64,000 nt of DNA, taken from positions 62,001-126,000 of the forward strand of contig CAKZYA010000063.1 of NCBI GenBank assembly GCA_937883755.1. Reading direction: 5' to 3'. The position numbers and the translations under genes are program-made. The notes beneath the pieces were generated by a model. It saw only the letters and a list, made by a program, of their open reading frames with translations. It was not told where the DNA came from and made no database searches. Shown one piece after another: positions 54,109-61,735 of the stretch. The stretch comes from an uncultured Flammeovirgaceae bacterium. GTDB taxonomy: Bacteria > Bacteroidota > Bacteroidia > Cytophagales > Cyclobacteriaceae. Within the stretch, counting starts at the first letter, position 1; each line of letters starts with the position of its first letter.

Positions 54109-54852
54109 CTACCTCTTAATCGGAATACGATAGAACAGGTAGTAGTCAAAGCGAAATTGTTCATCTTGACTGCCGAAGCCATAGCCAGGTATTTCGTAAG
54201 GAACCAGTGAGGGGTCGCCACCCAGAAAATTACGCGCAAATTTGAACCGAAGGTTGTAGCCCAGAAAAATATTACGGTACAGTTGAACTTTCATTCCTGC
54301 CGTCATTTCAAACCAAATGGCCGCCTGACTATTATTTTGCGCCATGAGTTGCTGCTGCGGCCAAAAGGCATTATTATTCCCATTAGTGTCAGTTATATCA
54401 TCGCGCGTCACAAAAGTCAGATCATGGCTCAATTGAGCTCGGGCAAAACGCAAACCGAAGAAAATAATATCTTCATCAGCTCGAAAGCTGGTTTTAGCCT
54501 GATTGGTCAACAGGTTCACATCTGGACCAATTCTGAAAAAAGAACCTCGGCTGCTGTATTGAAAAGGGTTTTCAGCAATATCGATTGACTCTAGGTCACT
54601 AGCCCGACTCAGCTCAGCCCAACCGTATTCGGCCACCATTAAATATCTCCCCAATACTACATCAGCCTGAAAACTATAATTAGTATCATCAGGGCGAAGA
54701 ACAGTACGAATTATATTATTCACGGAAACACCCACGTGCAAAGCCAGTGGCTCATATTTACCCACTTCATCTAGAGAGTCTACTGCTTGGGCATTCACTA
54801 GAGTTAACCCAAGTATTCCGGCTAGCACATTACTCAATAGTAACTTCCGCAT
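54109..54852 (-). CDS. DUF6048-like outer-membrane beta-barrel protein
   Basis: From the ATG at 54852 the protein has 247 residues with a signal peptide (MRKLLLSNVLAGILG to VNAQ). The mature part has alternating beta-strand sequence (ALHVGVSVNNIIRTV, YLMVAEYGWAEL, FIRIGPDVNLL-like) and ends in YYLFYRIPIKR, consistent with a small outer-membrane barrel of the DUF6048 type. This family typically sits beside a DUF6452 lipoprotein, as here. The start overlaps the upstream gene's end by 23 bp, suggesting translational coupling. The start at 54894 was rejected because it lengthens the overlap and masks the signal peptide. Confidence 0.82.
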   Translation of the reverse strand: MRKLLLSNVLAGILGLTLVNAQAVDSLDEVGKYEPLALHVGVSVNNIIRTVLRPDDTNYSFQADVVLGRYLMVAEYGWAELSRASDLESIDIAENPFQYSSRGSFFRIGPDVNLLTNQAKTSFRADEDIIFFGLRFARAQLSHDLTFVTRDDITDTNGNNNAFWPQQQLMAQNNSQAAIWFEMTAGMKVQLYRNIFLGYNLRFKFARNFLGGDPSLVPYEIPGYGFGSQDEQFRFDYYLFYRIPIKR

Positions 54853-55741
54853 TAATTGGGTTATTGAGGTTGAATGTTTCGTTTTCAATTGCAATTGTAT
54901 CTAATCGCCCTGGATTTATTCCCAGTCGCACGGAATCCAATCGGTAGCGATCTTGTGCCAAACAGTGAGCTGCCTGAAAGGTATCTTGCTGATAAAAAGC
55001 TTCCAGATCATATGTCATTGAGTTTTCTTCCTCAGTTTCTAGAAAGACTTGAACTTTCTGACTATCCATCGTAACCGGTACAGCTACCGTAAGACCTCCA
55101 CCTTCGGGAATCGTATCATTCTGTAGTAAATCTTCTTTCCCGATAGAAGAATAAACTCGACGTACAAATATTGTATCGGTAACTTCATCATCCTCATCCT
55201 GAGGATAATTGAACCGCAACTGAAAAACATTCGTCATTTCGTAACGACAGGTAAATATTCGCAAATTAACTGTCTCGGCAACGCTGGCAACCTCGGCGTT
55301 ACGCACCCATACTGAATCAAAAGTTGTTTGGGAGGTGTCAATACTGATACCAAAAAATCGCTGATCAGGTCCACAGTCAGGTGAAATTAACGTCTGTTCT
55401 CGCTGATAATTGAGTACTATCGTATCAATGGTAGAGGTATTGTCTATCTCACGAAAAATGTAAAGCGTCGTACTATTACTAGCCGGATCTAACGGAAACC
55501 CCGTAGGCGTTAGCTGAAAAGGAGTATCGTTTCCAGGCTTGAATATCAGTATGTCGTCTGCAATATCTTCCTCACTATTGCTCCCTTCATTACTAATTAG
55601 TTTTGTAAATTCCACACTAGCAACATTCGTAGAGTCCGTAGTACAGTCGGCTTCTTCTTCGCAGGCGGCTAAACCAAAAAAAATGAGCGCGATAAGCACG
55701 CCCAAGTGATTCTTTCTGTACCAAAATGCGTTATGCTTCAT
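54830..55741 (-). CDS. DUF6452-like lipoprotein
   Basis: The 303-residue protein has a basic start, a hydrophobic stretch and the lipobox GLAAC near residue 27, followed by an acidic EEEADC, so it should be an outer-membrane or periplasmic lipoprotein. The body is Thr/Asp-rich beta sequence (TIVLNYQREQTL, NVFQLRFNYP). I match it to DUF6452 by its pairing with the DUF6048-like gene and general pattern; at 303 residues it is longer than the typical member I recall, having two similar halves (TLISPDCGPDQ/FQAAHCLAQDR). The function of the pair is unknown. Confidence 0.75.
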   Translation of the reverse strand: MKHNAFWYRKNHLGVLIALIFFGLAACEEEADCTTDSTNVASVEFTKLISNEGSNSEEDIADDILIFKPGNDTPFQLTPTGFPLDPASNSTTLYIFREIDNTSTIDTIVLNYQREQTLISPDCGPDQRFFGISIDTSQTTFDSVWVRNAEVASVAETVNLRIFTCRYEMTNVFQLRFNYPQDEDDEVTDTIFVRRVYSSIGKEDLLQNDTIPEGGGLTVAVPVTMDSQKVQVFLETEEENSMTYDLEAFYQQDTFQAAHCLAQDRYRLDSVRLGINPGRLDTIAIENETFNLNNPINAEVTIE

Positions 55742-55857
55742 AATTGTTCAGCTTACCAACGCCCTAGCCACTGGCTTGTTGCCTAAGTGCAGCAGATCGT
55801 AAAGTAACGAGTGACAAATTTTGCTAATTTTACCGATAATTAAAAAGAAGTGAACGC

Positions 55858-57210
55858 GTGAAGACCAAAGGACGAAAAAAAGATAAAGTAAATATTGTAA
55901 CGCTAGGCTGTTCCAAGAATCTGGTGGACTCAGAAGTGATGTTAACCCAACTCAAGGGAAACCAGATCAATGCCACTCACGAGTCAGAACAGGATGATGC
56001 TAATGTGGTGATTGTGAATACCTGTGGCTTCATTGATAATGCCAAACAAGAATCTATAGATACCATTTTACGTTTTGCTGATGCCAAGCAAGAGGGGCAA
56101 ATTGAGAAGCTATACGTGACGGGCTGTCTCTCTCAACGCTATAAAGATGATCTGGAAGAGGAGATTCCCGAGGTAGATGCCTTCTTCGGAACGCTAGAGT
56201 TGCCATTACTACTAAAAAAATTCAAGGCAGATTATAAACACGAACTGGTAGGTGAACGGATCACGACTACTGCCCGCCACTACGCTTACTTGAAGATTGC
56301 TGAGGGCTGTGACCGACCCTGCTCCTTCTGCGCTATTCCGCTGATGCGAGGCAAGCATGTTTCTCAACCAATTGAGCATTTGGTAAAACAAGCTGAATCC
56401 TTAGCTCGCAATGGCACTAAAGAACTGCTGCTCATCGCCCAAGATTTAACCTACTATGGCTTAGACATTTACCGTGAACGCCGTTTGGCTGATTTGCTCC
56501 GCTATTTATCAGATGTAGAGGGTATTGAGTGGATTCGTCTGCACTATGCCTTCCCTTCGGGCTTTCCGATGGATGTTTTGGACGTGATGGCTGAACGATC
56601 TAATATTTGCAACTACCTGGATATGCCCCTCCAACACGGCTCCAGCCACATGCTAAAATTAATGCGCCGAGGCATTACCCGAGAAAAAACCGAACTACTC
56701 TTGGAGCAAATCCGAGAAAAAGTACCCAACGTTGCCTTACGCACTACACTCATCGCTGGACACCCGGGAGAAACTGAAGACGACTTTGCTCAGATGCTAG
56801 ATTTTGTGGAAAAAACCCGATTCGATCGACTCGGTATTTTCGCTTACTCCCACGAAGAGGGCACGCACTCGTTCGGTATGAATGATGATATCCCCGAGGA
56901 AGTTAAGCAAGAGCGAGTAAATCAGGTGATGGAATTACAGGAAAAAATCTCGTGGGAGAAAAATCAAGAGAAAATCGGAAAAACTCTGAGAATATTGGTT
57001 GACCGTAAGGAAGGCGGCTACTTTGTGGGACGCACTGACGCCGATTCTCCCGAGGTGGATAATGAAGTACTGATTCCCGCTCAAGAAAATTATTTACGGC
57101 TAGGCGACTTCGCTCATGTAACCATTACCGATGCTTCTGAGTTCGACTTATTTGGAACTGTAACGCAGCCCACCAATTTAGACCGACACTTGATCTCAAA
57201 TGATACTTGA
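55858..57210 (+). CDS. rimO: Ribosomal protein S12 methylthiotransferase RimO
   Basis: The 450-residue protein starts at GTG (55858) with MKTKGRKKDKVNIVTLGCSKN, the usual Bacteroidota RimO start. The MTTase domain Cys residues are in LGCSKN, NTCGF and VTGCLSQR. The radical-SAM CxxxCxxC is GCDRPCSFCAIP near residue 150. A C-terminal TRAM domain ends the protein. RimO methylthiolates an Asp of ribosomal protein S12; MiaB would normally show a different start. Its last 11 bp overlap bshC, and the cyclo-ligase follows, so three genes appear to form one operon. Confidence 0.96.
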   Translation: MKTKGRKKDKVNIVTLGCSKNLVDSEVMLTQLKGNQINATHESEQDDANVVIVNTCGFIDNAKQESIDTILRFADAKQEGQIEKLYVTGCLSQRYKDDLEEEIPEVDAFFGTLELPLLLKKFKADYKHELVGERITTTARHYAYLKIAEGCDRPCSFCAIPLMRGKHVSQPIEHLVKQAESLARNGTKELLLIAQDLTYYGLDIYRERRLADLLRYLSDVEGIEWIRLHYAFPSGFPMDVLDVMAERSNICNYLDMPLQHGSSHMLKLMRRGITREKTELLLEQIREKVPNVALRTTLIAGHPGETEDDFAQMLDFVEKTRFDRLGIFAYSHEEGTHSFGMNDDIPEEVKQERVNQVMELQEKISWEKNQEKIGKTLRILVDRKEGGYFVGRTDADSPEVDNEVLIPAQENYLRLGDFAHVTITDASEFDLFGTVTQPTNLDRHLISNDT

Positions 57211-58759
57211 AAAACTTCCCCTAGCCAAAACCAATCAGTTTAGTCCAATTTTTTTAGATTACTTAGCGAGCGACCCCAAACTTACTTCTTTTTACCATCG
57301 TCCGCCCCAAATCGCAAGTTTCACTGAGCAAATTGCCGAAAAGCAGCTCTCCGACGAACAACGATCGGTTCTAGTAGAAGTGCTGCAGCAGCAATATCAG
57401 TCATTGAGCACTTCAACGGTGGTTGATGAAAATATTCAACAACTAGCTGATAGTAAGACGTTTACCGTTACTACTGGGCACCAACTTAATATTTTCACTG
57501 GGCCGCTCTACTTTATTTACAAAATCGTAACCACCATCAATGCCTGTCGGGAACTACAAGCTGCCCATCCCGACTATCGCTTTGTTCCGGTGTACTGGAT
57601 GGCTTCCGAAGATCATGATTTTGAAGAAATCAGCCATTTTAGCCTATTTGGAAAAACCTACACTTGGGAAACTAATCAACACGGAGCAGTAGGCCGATTT
57701 CACCCCAGCGGCTTGGCAAGCGTGCTAGATGAGCTACCCGAGAAAACTCCAGTTTTTGAACAAGCTTACCGCCAACAAGAAACTTTAGCCAATGCTGTGC
57801 GCTCCTACGTCAACGAATTGTTTGGCGAACAAGGACTGGTGGTTTTAGATGCCGATGATTCTCGGCTAAAATCGACGTTTACTTCGGTGATGAAGGACGA
57901 TTTACTGAACCACACTGCTAAATACCAAGTAGAAGAAACTTCAGCCAAGCTGGAAAACATAGACTATAAAACTCAGGTTTTTCCCCGCGAGATTAATTTA
58001 TTTTACCTGCGAGATGATAGCCGACAGCGAATTGTTGAAGAAGATGGAAAGTTCCAAGTACTGAATACGGATTATACTTTTTCGAAAGAAGAAATTCTAC
58101 AGGAGCTTGAAGAATATCCGGATAGGTTCAGCCCCAATGTAATTCTACGCCCCCTCTATCAGGAAGTGATCCTGCCCAACCTGGCCTATGTTGGTGGCCC
58201 TTCAGAATTATCGTATTGGCTACAACTAAAACCAATTTTTGACCACTACAAAACAACTTTCCCAATACTGATGCCTCGCAACTTTGCACTGGTCATTAAC
58301 AAAACTAATGCAAAGAAGCTACAGAAAGTGGAAATCCCAATAGAAGATTTGTTTTTGGATACCCAATCGTTGGTAAAAAAGTTTGTGGAAGATAATGCCG
58401 AAGCCAACATTTCACTAAAAGAAGAAAAAGCAACACTAGCACAGGTTTTTGAAAATATTAAAGAAAAAACTCGCGCTGTAGACCGTAGCCTGGAAGGTTT
58501 TATTGGCTCAGAAGCCAATCAGTCGTTTAAAAGTCTGAGCAATATTGAAAAACGACTCAAAAAGGCCGAAGAGCAGAATCAGGAAACTTCAGTAAAGCAA
58601 TTAGAGGGATTAAAGGAAAAGCTCTTTCCCGATGGCTCATTGCAAGAACGAAAAGAAAACTTCCTCAACTTCTACATCAACAATCCTTCTTTTATTGAAG
58701 AGTTATTTGAAGTGCTCTCCCCGTTTGACTTCCAGTTTCATATTTTGAACGAAGGGTAA
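57200..58759 (+). CDS. bshC: Bacillithiol synthase BshC
   Basis: The 519-residue protein has the BshC start (LPLAKTNQFSPIFLDYL), TTGHQLNIFTGPLYFIYK near residue 92, YWMASEDHDFEEI near 135, and a C-terminal coiled-coil region (KRLKKAEEQNQETSVKQLEG). BshC adds cysteine to GlcN-malate, the last step of bacillithiol synthesis. The start overlaps rimO by 11 bp. With bshA at 36782-37924 it shows the organism makes bacillithiol as its low-molecular-weight thiol. Confidence 0.95.
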   Translation: MILEKLPLAKTNQFSPIFLDYLASDPKLTSFYHRPPQIASFTEQIAEKQLSDEQRSVLVEVLQQQYQSLSTSTVVDENIQQLADSKTFTVTTGHQLNIFTGPLYFIYKIVTTINACRELQAAHPDYRFVPVYWMASEDHDFEEISHFSLFGKTYTWETNQHGAVGRFHPSGLASVLDELPEKTPVFEQAYRQQETLANAVRSYVNELFGEQGLVVLDADDSRLKSTFTSVMKDDLLNHTAKYQVEETSAKLENIDYKTQVFPREINLFYLRDDSRQRIVEEDGKFQVLNTDYTFSKEEILQELEEYPDRFSPNVILRPLYQEVILPNLAYVGGPSELSYWLQLKPIFDHYKTTFPILMPRNFALVINKTNAKKLQKVEIPIEDLFLDTQSLVKKFVEDNAEANISLKEEKATLAQVFENIKEKTRAVDRSLEGFIGSEANQSFKSLSNIEKRLKKAEEQNQETSVKQLEGLKEKLFPDGSLQERKENFLNFYINNPSFIEELFEVLSPFDFQFHILNEG

Positions 58760-58764
58760 GATTG

Positions 58765-59334
58765 ATGACCAAAGCGGAGCTACGTCGAGCGTACAAAGCC
58801 AAACGCAACGCACTAGCCAATCAAGAGTACATTCGGCGCAATCAGCAAATTTTTCAGCTCTTCCGAGATATTTTTCCTACTGAAGAAATTGCTACGGTGC
58901 ATTGTTATCTAGCTTCAGAAAAGAAGCAAGAGGCAGGTACATCATTGATTATCAATTATTTACTAAATCAATCTGGCATTCGTATTGCTACTTCACGGAG
59001 CTATGCTAACGGACGCTTGACCCACCACCTATTTACTTCTGATACTAAATTAGAAACTAATCTATGGGGTATTTCTGAGCCACTGGCTACTGAACCTACG
59101 GTGGGTGTAGAGGAAATAGATTGGGTAATTGTACCTCTATTAGCTTTCGACCAACGAGGCTATCGGGTAGGCTACGGTAAAGGGTTTTATGATCGATTTC
59201 TGGCAGAGTGCCGATCCGATGTAGTTAAAGTTGGGCTTTCTCTGGAACCTCCGGTAGACCACATTACTGATACTAACTCGCACGATATTCCTCTTGACCA
59301 GGTAATTACTCCTGACAAGGTTTTTTCTTACTGA
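58765..59334 (+). CDS. 5-formyltetrahydrofolate cyclo-ligase
   Basis: The 189-residue protein begins at ATG 58765, 5 bp after the bshC stop. It has the basic N terminus (KAELRRAYKAKRNAL) that binds ATP, LLAFDQRGYRVGYGKGFYDRFL near residues 128-149 with the conserved GYGKGFYDR, and an end with DIPLDQVITP. It converts 5-formyl-THF to 5,10-methenyl-THF using ATP. It is the third gene of the rimO-bshC run. Its stop overlaps the convergent lipoprotein gene by 7 bp. Confidence 0.93.
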   Translation: MTKAELRRAYKAKRNALANQEYIRRNQQIFQLFRDIFPTEEIATVHCYLASEKKQEAGTSLIINYLLNQSGIRIATSRSYANGRLTHHLFTSDTKLETNLWGISEPLATEPTVGVEEIDWVIVPLLAFDQRGYRVGYGKGFYDRFLAECRSDVVKVGLSLEPPVDHITDTNSHDIPLDQVITPDKVFSY

Positions 59335-59990
59335 ATAGCGTAGGAATTTCTTGTAGTACTAACAGAGGAATTTTCTGCTACTAATGGTACTTGGCGATTC
59401 TGACCTTCAGGCAACACAATGTATTTAGCAATATCACCTATCTTCTGTTGGGTTGTTACCAGCAATCCCGGTTTACCTAACTGGTGTATTTTGTAGAGCT
59501 GACCATTTTTTTGCCGAGTAGCGTAGTAAAGTTGCCCGTTTTCATTGTTCCAATACAGAGCATACGCTGTTTCACCAGAAAATGTAGTAACCGTTTCAAT
59601 ATGACTACCTGTCAAATCCGATTTTTTTAGTGCGGGTTGCCCGGTACTAACGTCCATTAAGTCAGTAAAATAGAGAGCTTCATTCTGATTATCAATAGCA
59701 AAATCACTGATAAAAGTAATGCCTAGTTGAGCACCAATACCCTTATTAATTAATACTTCACCCTGAGCGTTCATCCCAATTGCCCGAATTTCACCTTGCT
59801 TATTGAGCCAATATACTTTCCGGTTCTTCCGGTCAATTTCAATTTTCTGGGGATATTGCCAATCCGACAACTGCTGAAAATGATACTGTACCCAAAAGGG
59901 AGTTTCTCGATAATGCAGTTGATCATCGCAACGGGTAAGACCCAATACTGGAATAATCACACAAAGAAGTAGGGGTAAACGGTGTGGCAT
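59328..59990 (-). CDS. Lipoprotein with YWTD-type propeller repeats
   Basis: From the ATG at 59990 the protein has 220 residues: a signal peptide (MPHRLPLLLCVIIPVLG) and the lipobox LTRC. Blades like LDL-receptor class B repeats are visible: KVYWLNKQGEIRAIG, ALYFTDLMD, ALYWNNENGQLYYATR. About four or five repeats fit, which is too few for a closed six-blade propeller alone, so it might pair or be truncated relative to relatives. Function unknown. The alternative start at 60038 puts 16 residues before the signal and is less likely. Confidence 0.72.
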   Translation of the reverse strand: MPHRLPLLLCVIIPVLGLTRCDDQLHYRETPFWVQYHFQQLSDWQYPQKIEIDRKNRKVYWLNKQGEIRAIGMNAQGEVLINKGIGAQLGITFISDFAIDNQNEALYFTDLMDVSTGQPALKKSDLTGSHIETVTTFSGETAYALYWNNENGQLYYATRQKNGQLYKIHQLGKPGLLVTTQQKIGDIAKYIVLPEGQNRQVPLVAENSSVSTTRNSYAIQ

Positions 59991-60141
59991 GGTTGAAGTT
60001 TGCTTTGTTATTAGTAGTTTAGCCCCTCTTATTGTCACCCTATAAACTAAAAAATACGCTACCTAATGCTTCTCTACTTCAGAGAGTAGAAATTTTTTTT
60101 TCTATTTTAGTTACAATTTACTATCCCACGTTTACCAAGCT

Positions 60142-60759
60142 ATGAATAACAAAAAAATACAATCGGTTTACGAAGATCAAGACGTGATAGAGGCCATACT
60201 CCATAGCAATAGTTTAGACCCAATAGTTCGCCACTTATACCGTACTAATTTTGATAGCGTAGCTAGTTATATACGCTCCAATAGCGGCAACGATGAAGAT
60301 GCAGAGGATTTCTTTCAGGAGGCTATTGTGGTATTTATCAATATTGTACGAAAAGGAAATTTTAGAGGCGACAGCAGCATTAAAACGTTTTTATACTCTA
60401 TTGCTCGCAATCTGTGGCGTAATGAATTAAAGCGGCAAAACCGGGCACTTATGCGGGAAACCAATTATTACGAGCAGTCGGAAAAGGAAGAACGGGGTAT
60501 ACAAGATAGCATCAGTGAAAACGAAGTAAAGAATCAGCTATTAGACTTACTGGAAAAACTAGGAGATAACTGCAAAAAAATCCTTCTGATGTTTTACTAC
60601 GAAAACCTGCCGATGAAAGAAATATTTCAGCATATGGGTTATGAAACCGAACAGGTAGCCCGCAACATGAAATACCGCTGTATGAATAAATTGAAAGAGT
60701 TGCTCAATGAGCATCCCGAAATGAAACAGAACTTTAGAAGTTTATTAGCAAATGGATAA
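60142..60759 (+). CDS. ECF-type RNA polymerase sigma factor
   Basis: The 205-residue sigma-70-family factor has region 2 (DAEDFFQEAIVVFINIVRKG, TFLYSIARNLWRNELKR; about residues 50-100) and region 4 (LGDNCKKILLMFYYENLPMKEI, then a helix-turn-helix MGYETEQVARNMKYRCMN; about 145-190). Regions 1 and 3 are absent, so it belongs to the ECF group. The next gene overlaps by 8 bp and encodes a membrane TPR protein that looks like its anti-sigma factor. The 151-bp upstream gap is A/T-rich with poly-A and poly-T runs, but no TAnnTTTG promoter, which allows for autoregulation. Confidence 0.93.
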   Translation: MNNKKIQSVYEDQDVIEAILHSNSLDPIVRHLYRTNFDSVASYIRSNSGNDEDAEDFFQEAIVVFINIVRKGNFRGDSSIKTFLYSIARNLWRNELKRQNRALMRETNYYEQSEKEERGIQDSISENEVKNQLLDLLEKLGDNCKKILLMFYYENLPMKEIFQHMGYETEQVARNMKYRCMNKLKELLNEHPEMKQNFRSLLANG

Positions 60760-61597
60760 CATAAATAACACAAACCGGGCGGATTGGATAGACCGCTACG
60801 TACAGGGCAATTTGAATACTGAAGAACTTCAGAAATTTCAGACTACCATGCAGCAAGATGCTACACTACAACAGGAAGTTGAAGACACACAAATCGCGCA
60901 AGCCCTGCTTCAACACCAAGGCTTACGTAACGAAATACAGGCAATCCGAGCATCTATGAAAGCTGAGGAGAGTATAACCGAAACCTTAACTGAGATACCC
61001 AGTGCCCCTATTGCCTTAGAAGAACCTGTTGAAGCAACCGAAGAAAAAGGTACTGAGACCGTACCTATGTACCAATGGGGAGGGCGAATAGCGGCAGGAC
61101 TGGCTATTTTTCTCATAGGTTTTCTCACAGTTCAGTACGCTACACTTTCACCGGAGCGTTTGTACGAAGAGAAGGTTGCGGCTGACCCACCTTACCTCGG
61201 TCTCTCTAACCGAAGTATGGAAGATCGACAAGATACCATTGCTGACCAGGTACGAGTAGAGTACCAATTTGGTAATTTTGAGGAAGTAATTCGTCTTTAT
61301 GGCGAGCTAGAGAAACCTACCTTTGCCGAAACATTTCGGGTTGGATATGCCCATTTGCAACAAGAAAGAACTGATGAAGCTATTAATGCTTTTCAACAAG
61401 TACTGCAAGATCAGAATGCGTTTATGATTAGCGATAAGGCCGAATATTACTTAGCATTAGCCTATCTTCAAGATGGACAAATTGAAACTGCAGTAGATAT
61501 GCTAGAAAACATTCACACTGATAGCGATCATGACTACGAGGATTCACTCAGCAGCTTGTACCTGTGGCGATTACGCTTACTCAAAATGAAATACTGA
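60752..61597 (+). CDS. Single-TM TPR protein, probable anti-sigma factor
   Basis: The 281-residue protein has a cytoplasmic N-terminal part of about 105 residues (DWIDRYVQGNLNTEELQKFQ, resembling the N terminus of Bacteroidota anti-sigma/zf-HC2-like proteins but without the zinc Cys/His residues). A TM helix at about 112-128 (AAGLAIFLIGFLTVQY) is followed by a periplasmic region with TPR-like repeats (FRVGYAHLQQERTDEAINAFQ, AEYYLALAYLQDGQIETAVDML). Start overlaps the sigma gene by 8 bp, the usual sigma/anti-sigma coupling. The anti-sigma role is inferred from gene order and topology. A terminator follows at 61697. Confidence 0.78.
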   Translation: MDNINNTNRADWIDRYVQGNLNTEELQKFQTTMQQDATLQQEVEDTQIAQALLQHQGLRNEIQAIRASMKAEESITETLTEIPSAPIALEEPVEATEEKGTETVPMYQWGGRIAAGLAIFLIGFLTVQYATLSPERLYEEKVAADPPYLGLSNRSMEDRQDTIADQVRVEYQFGNFEEVIRLYGELEKPTFAETFRVGYAHLQQERTDEAINAFQQVLQDQNAFMISDKAEYYLALAYLQDGQIETAVDMLENIHTDSDHDYEDSLSSLYLWRLRLLKMKY

Positions 61598-61696
61598 TGC
61601 TAGGTGAAAGGAAAAAAAGTGGATAATTGATAATAGAAAGCAACCAAGCATCTGTTTATCAGCATTTTATATATTTCATGTCTGATAATTCTAATG

Positions 61697-61727
61697 TAGG
61701 GACTTGATTGATCAAGTCCCTATTTTT
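61697..61727 (+). terminator. Rho-independent terminator of the sigma/TPR operon
   Basis: TAGGGACTTGAT (61697-61708) and ATCAAGTCCCTA (61711-61722) form a near-perfect 11-12-bp stem, followed by TTTTTA on the plus strand. It lies about 100 nt after the TPR gene's stop and just past the stop of the convergent CHAT gene, where A-run symmetry could allow weak bidirectional use. Confidence 0.75.
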
Positions 61728-61735
61728 ATAACCTA

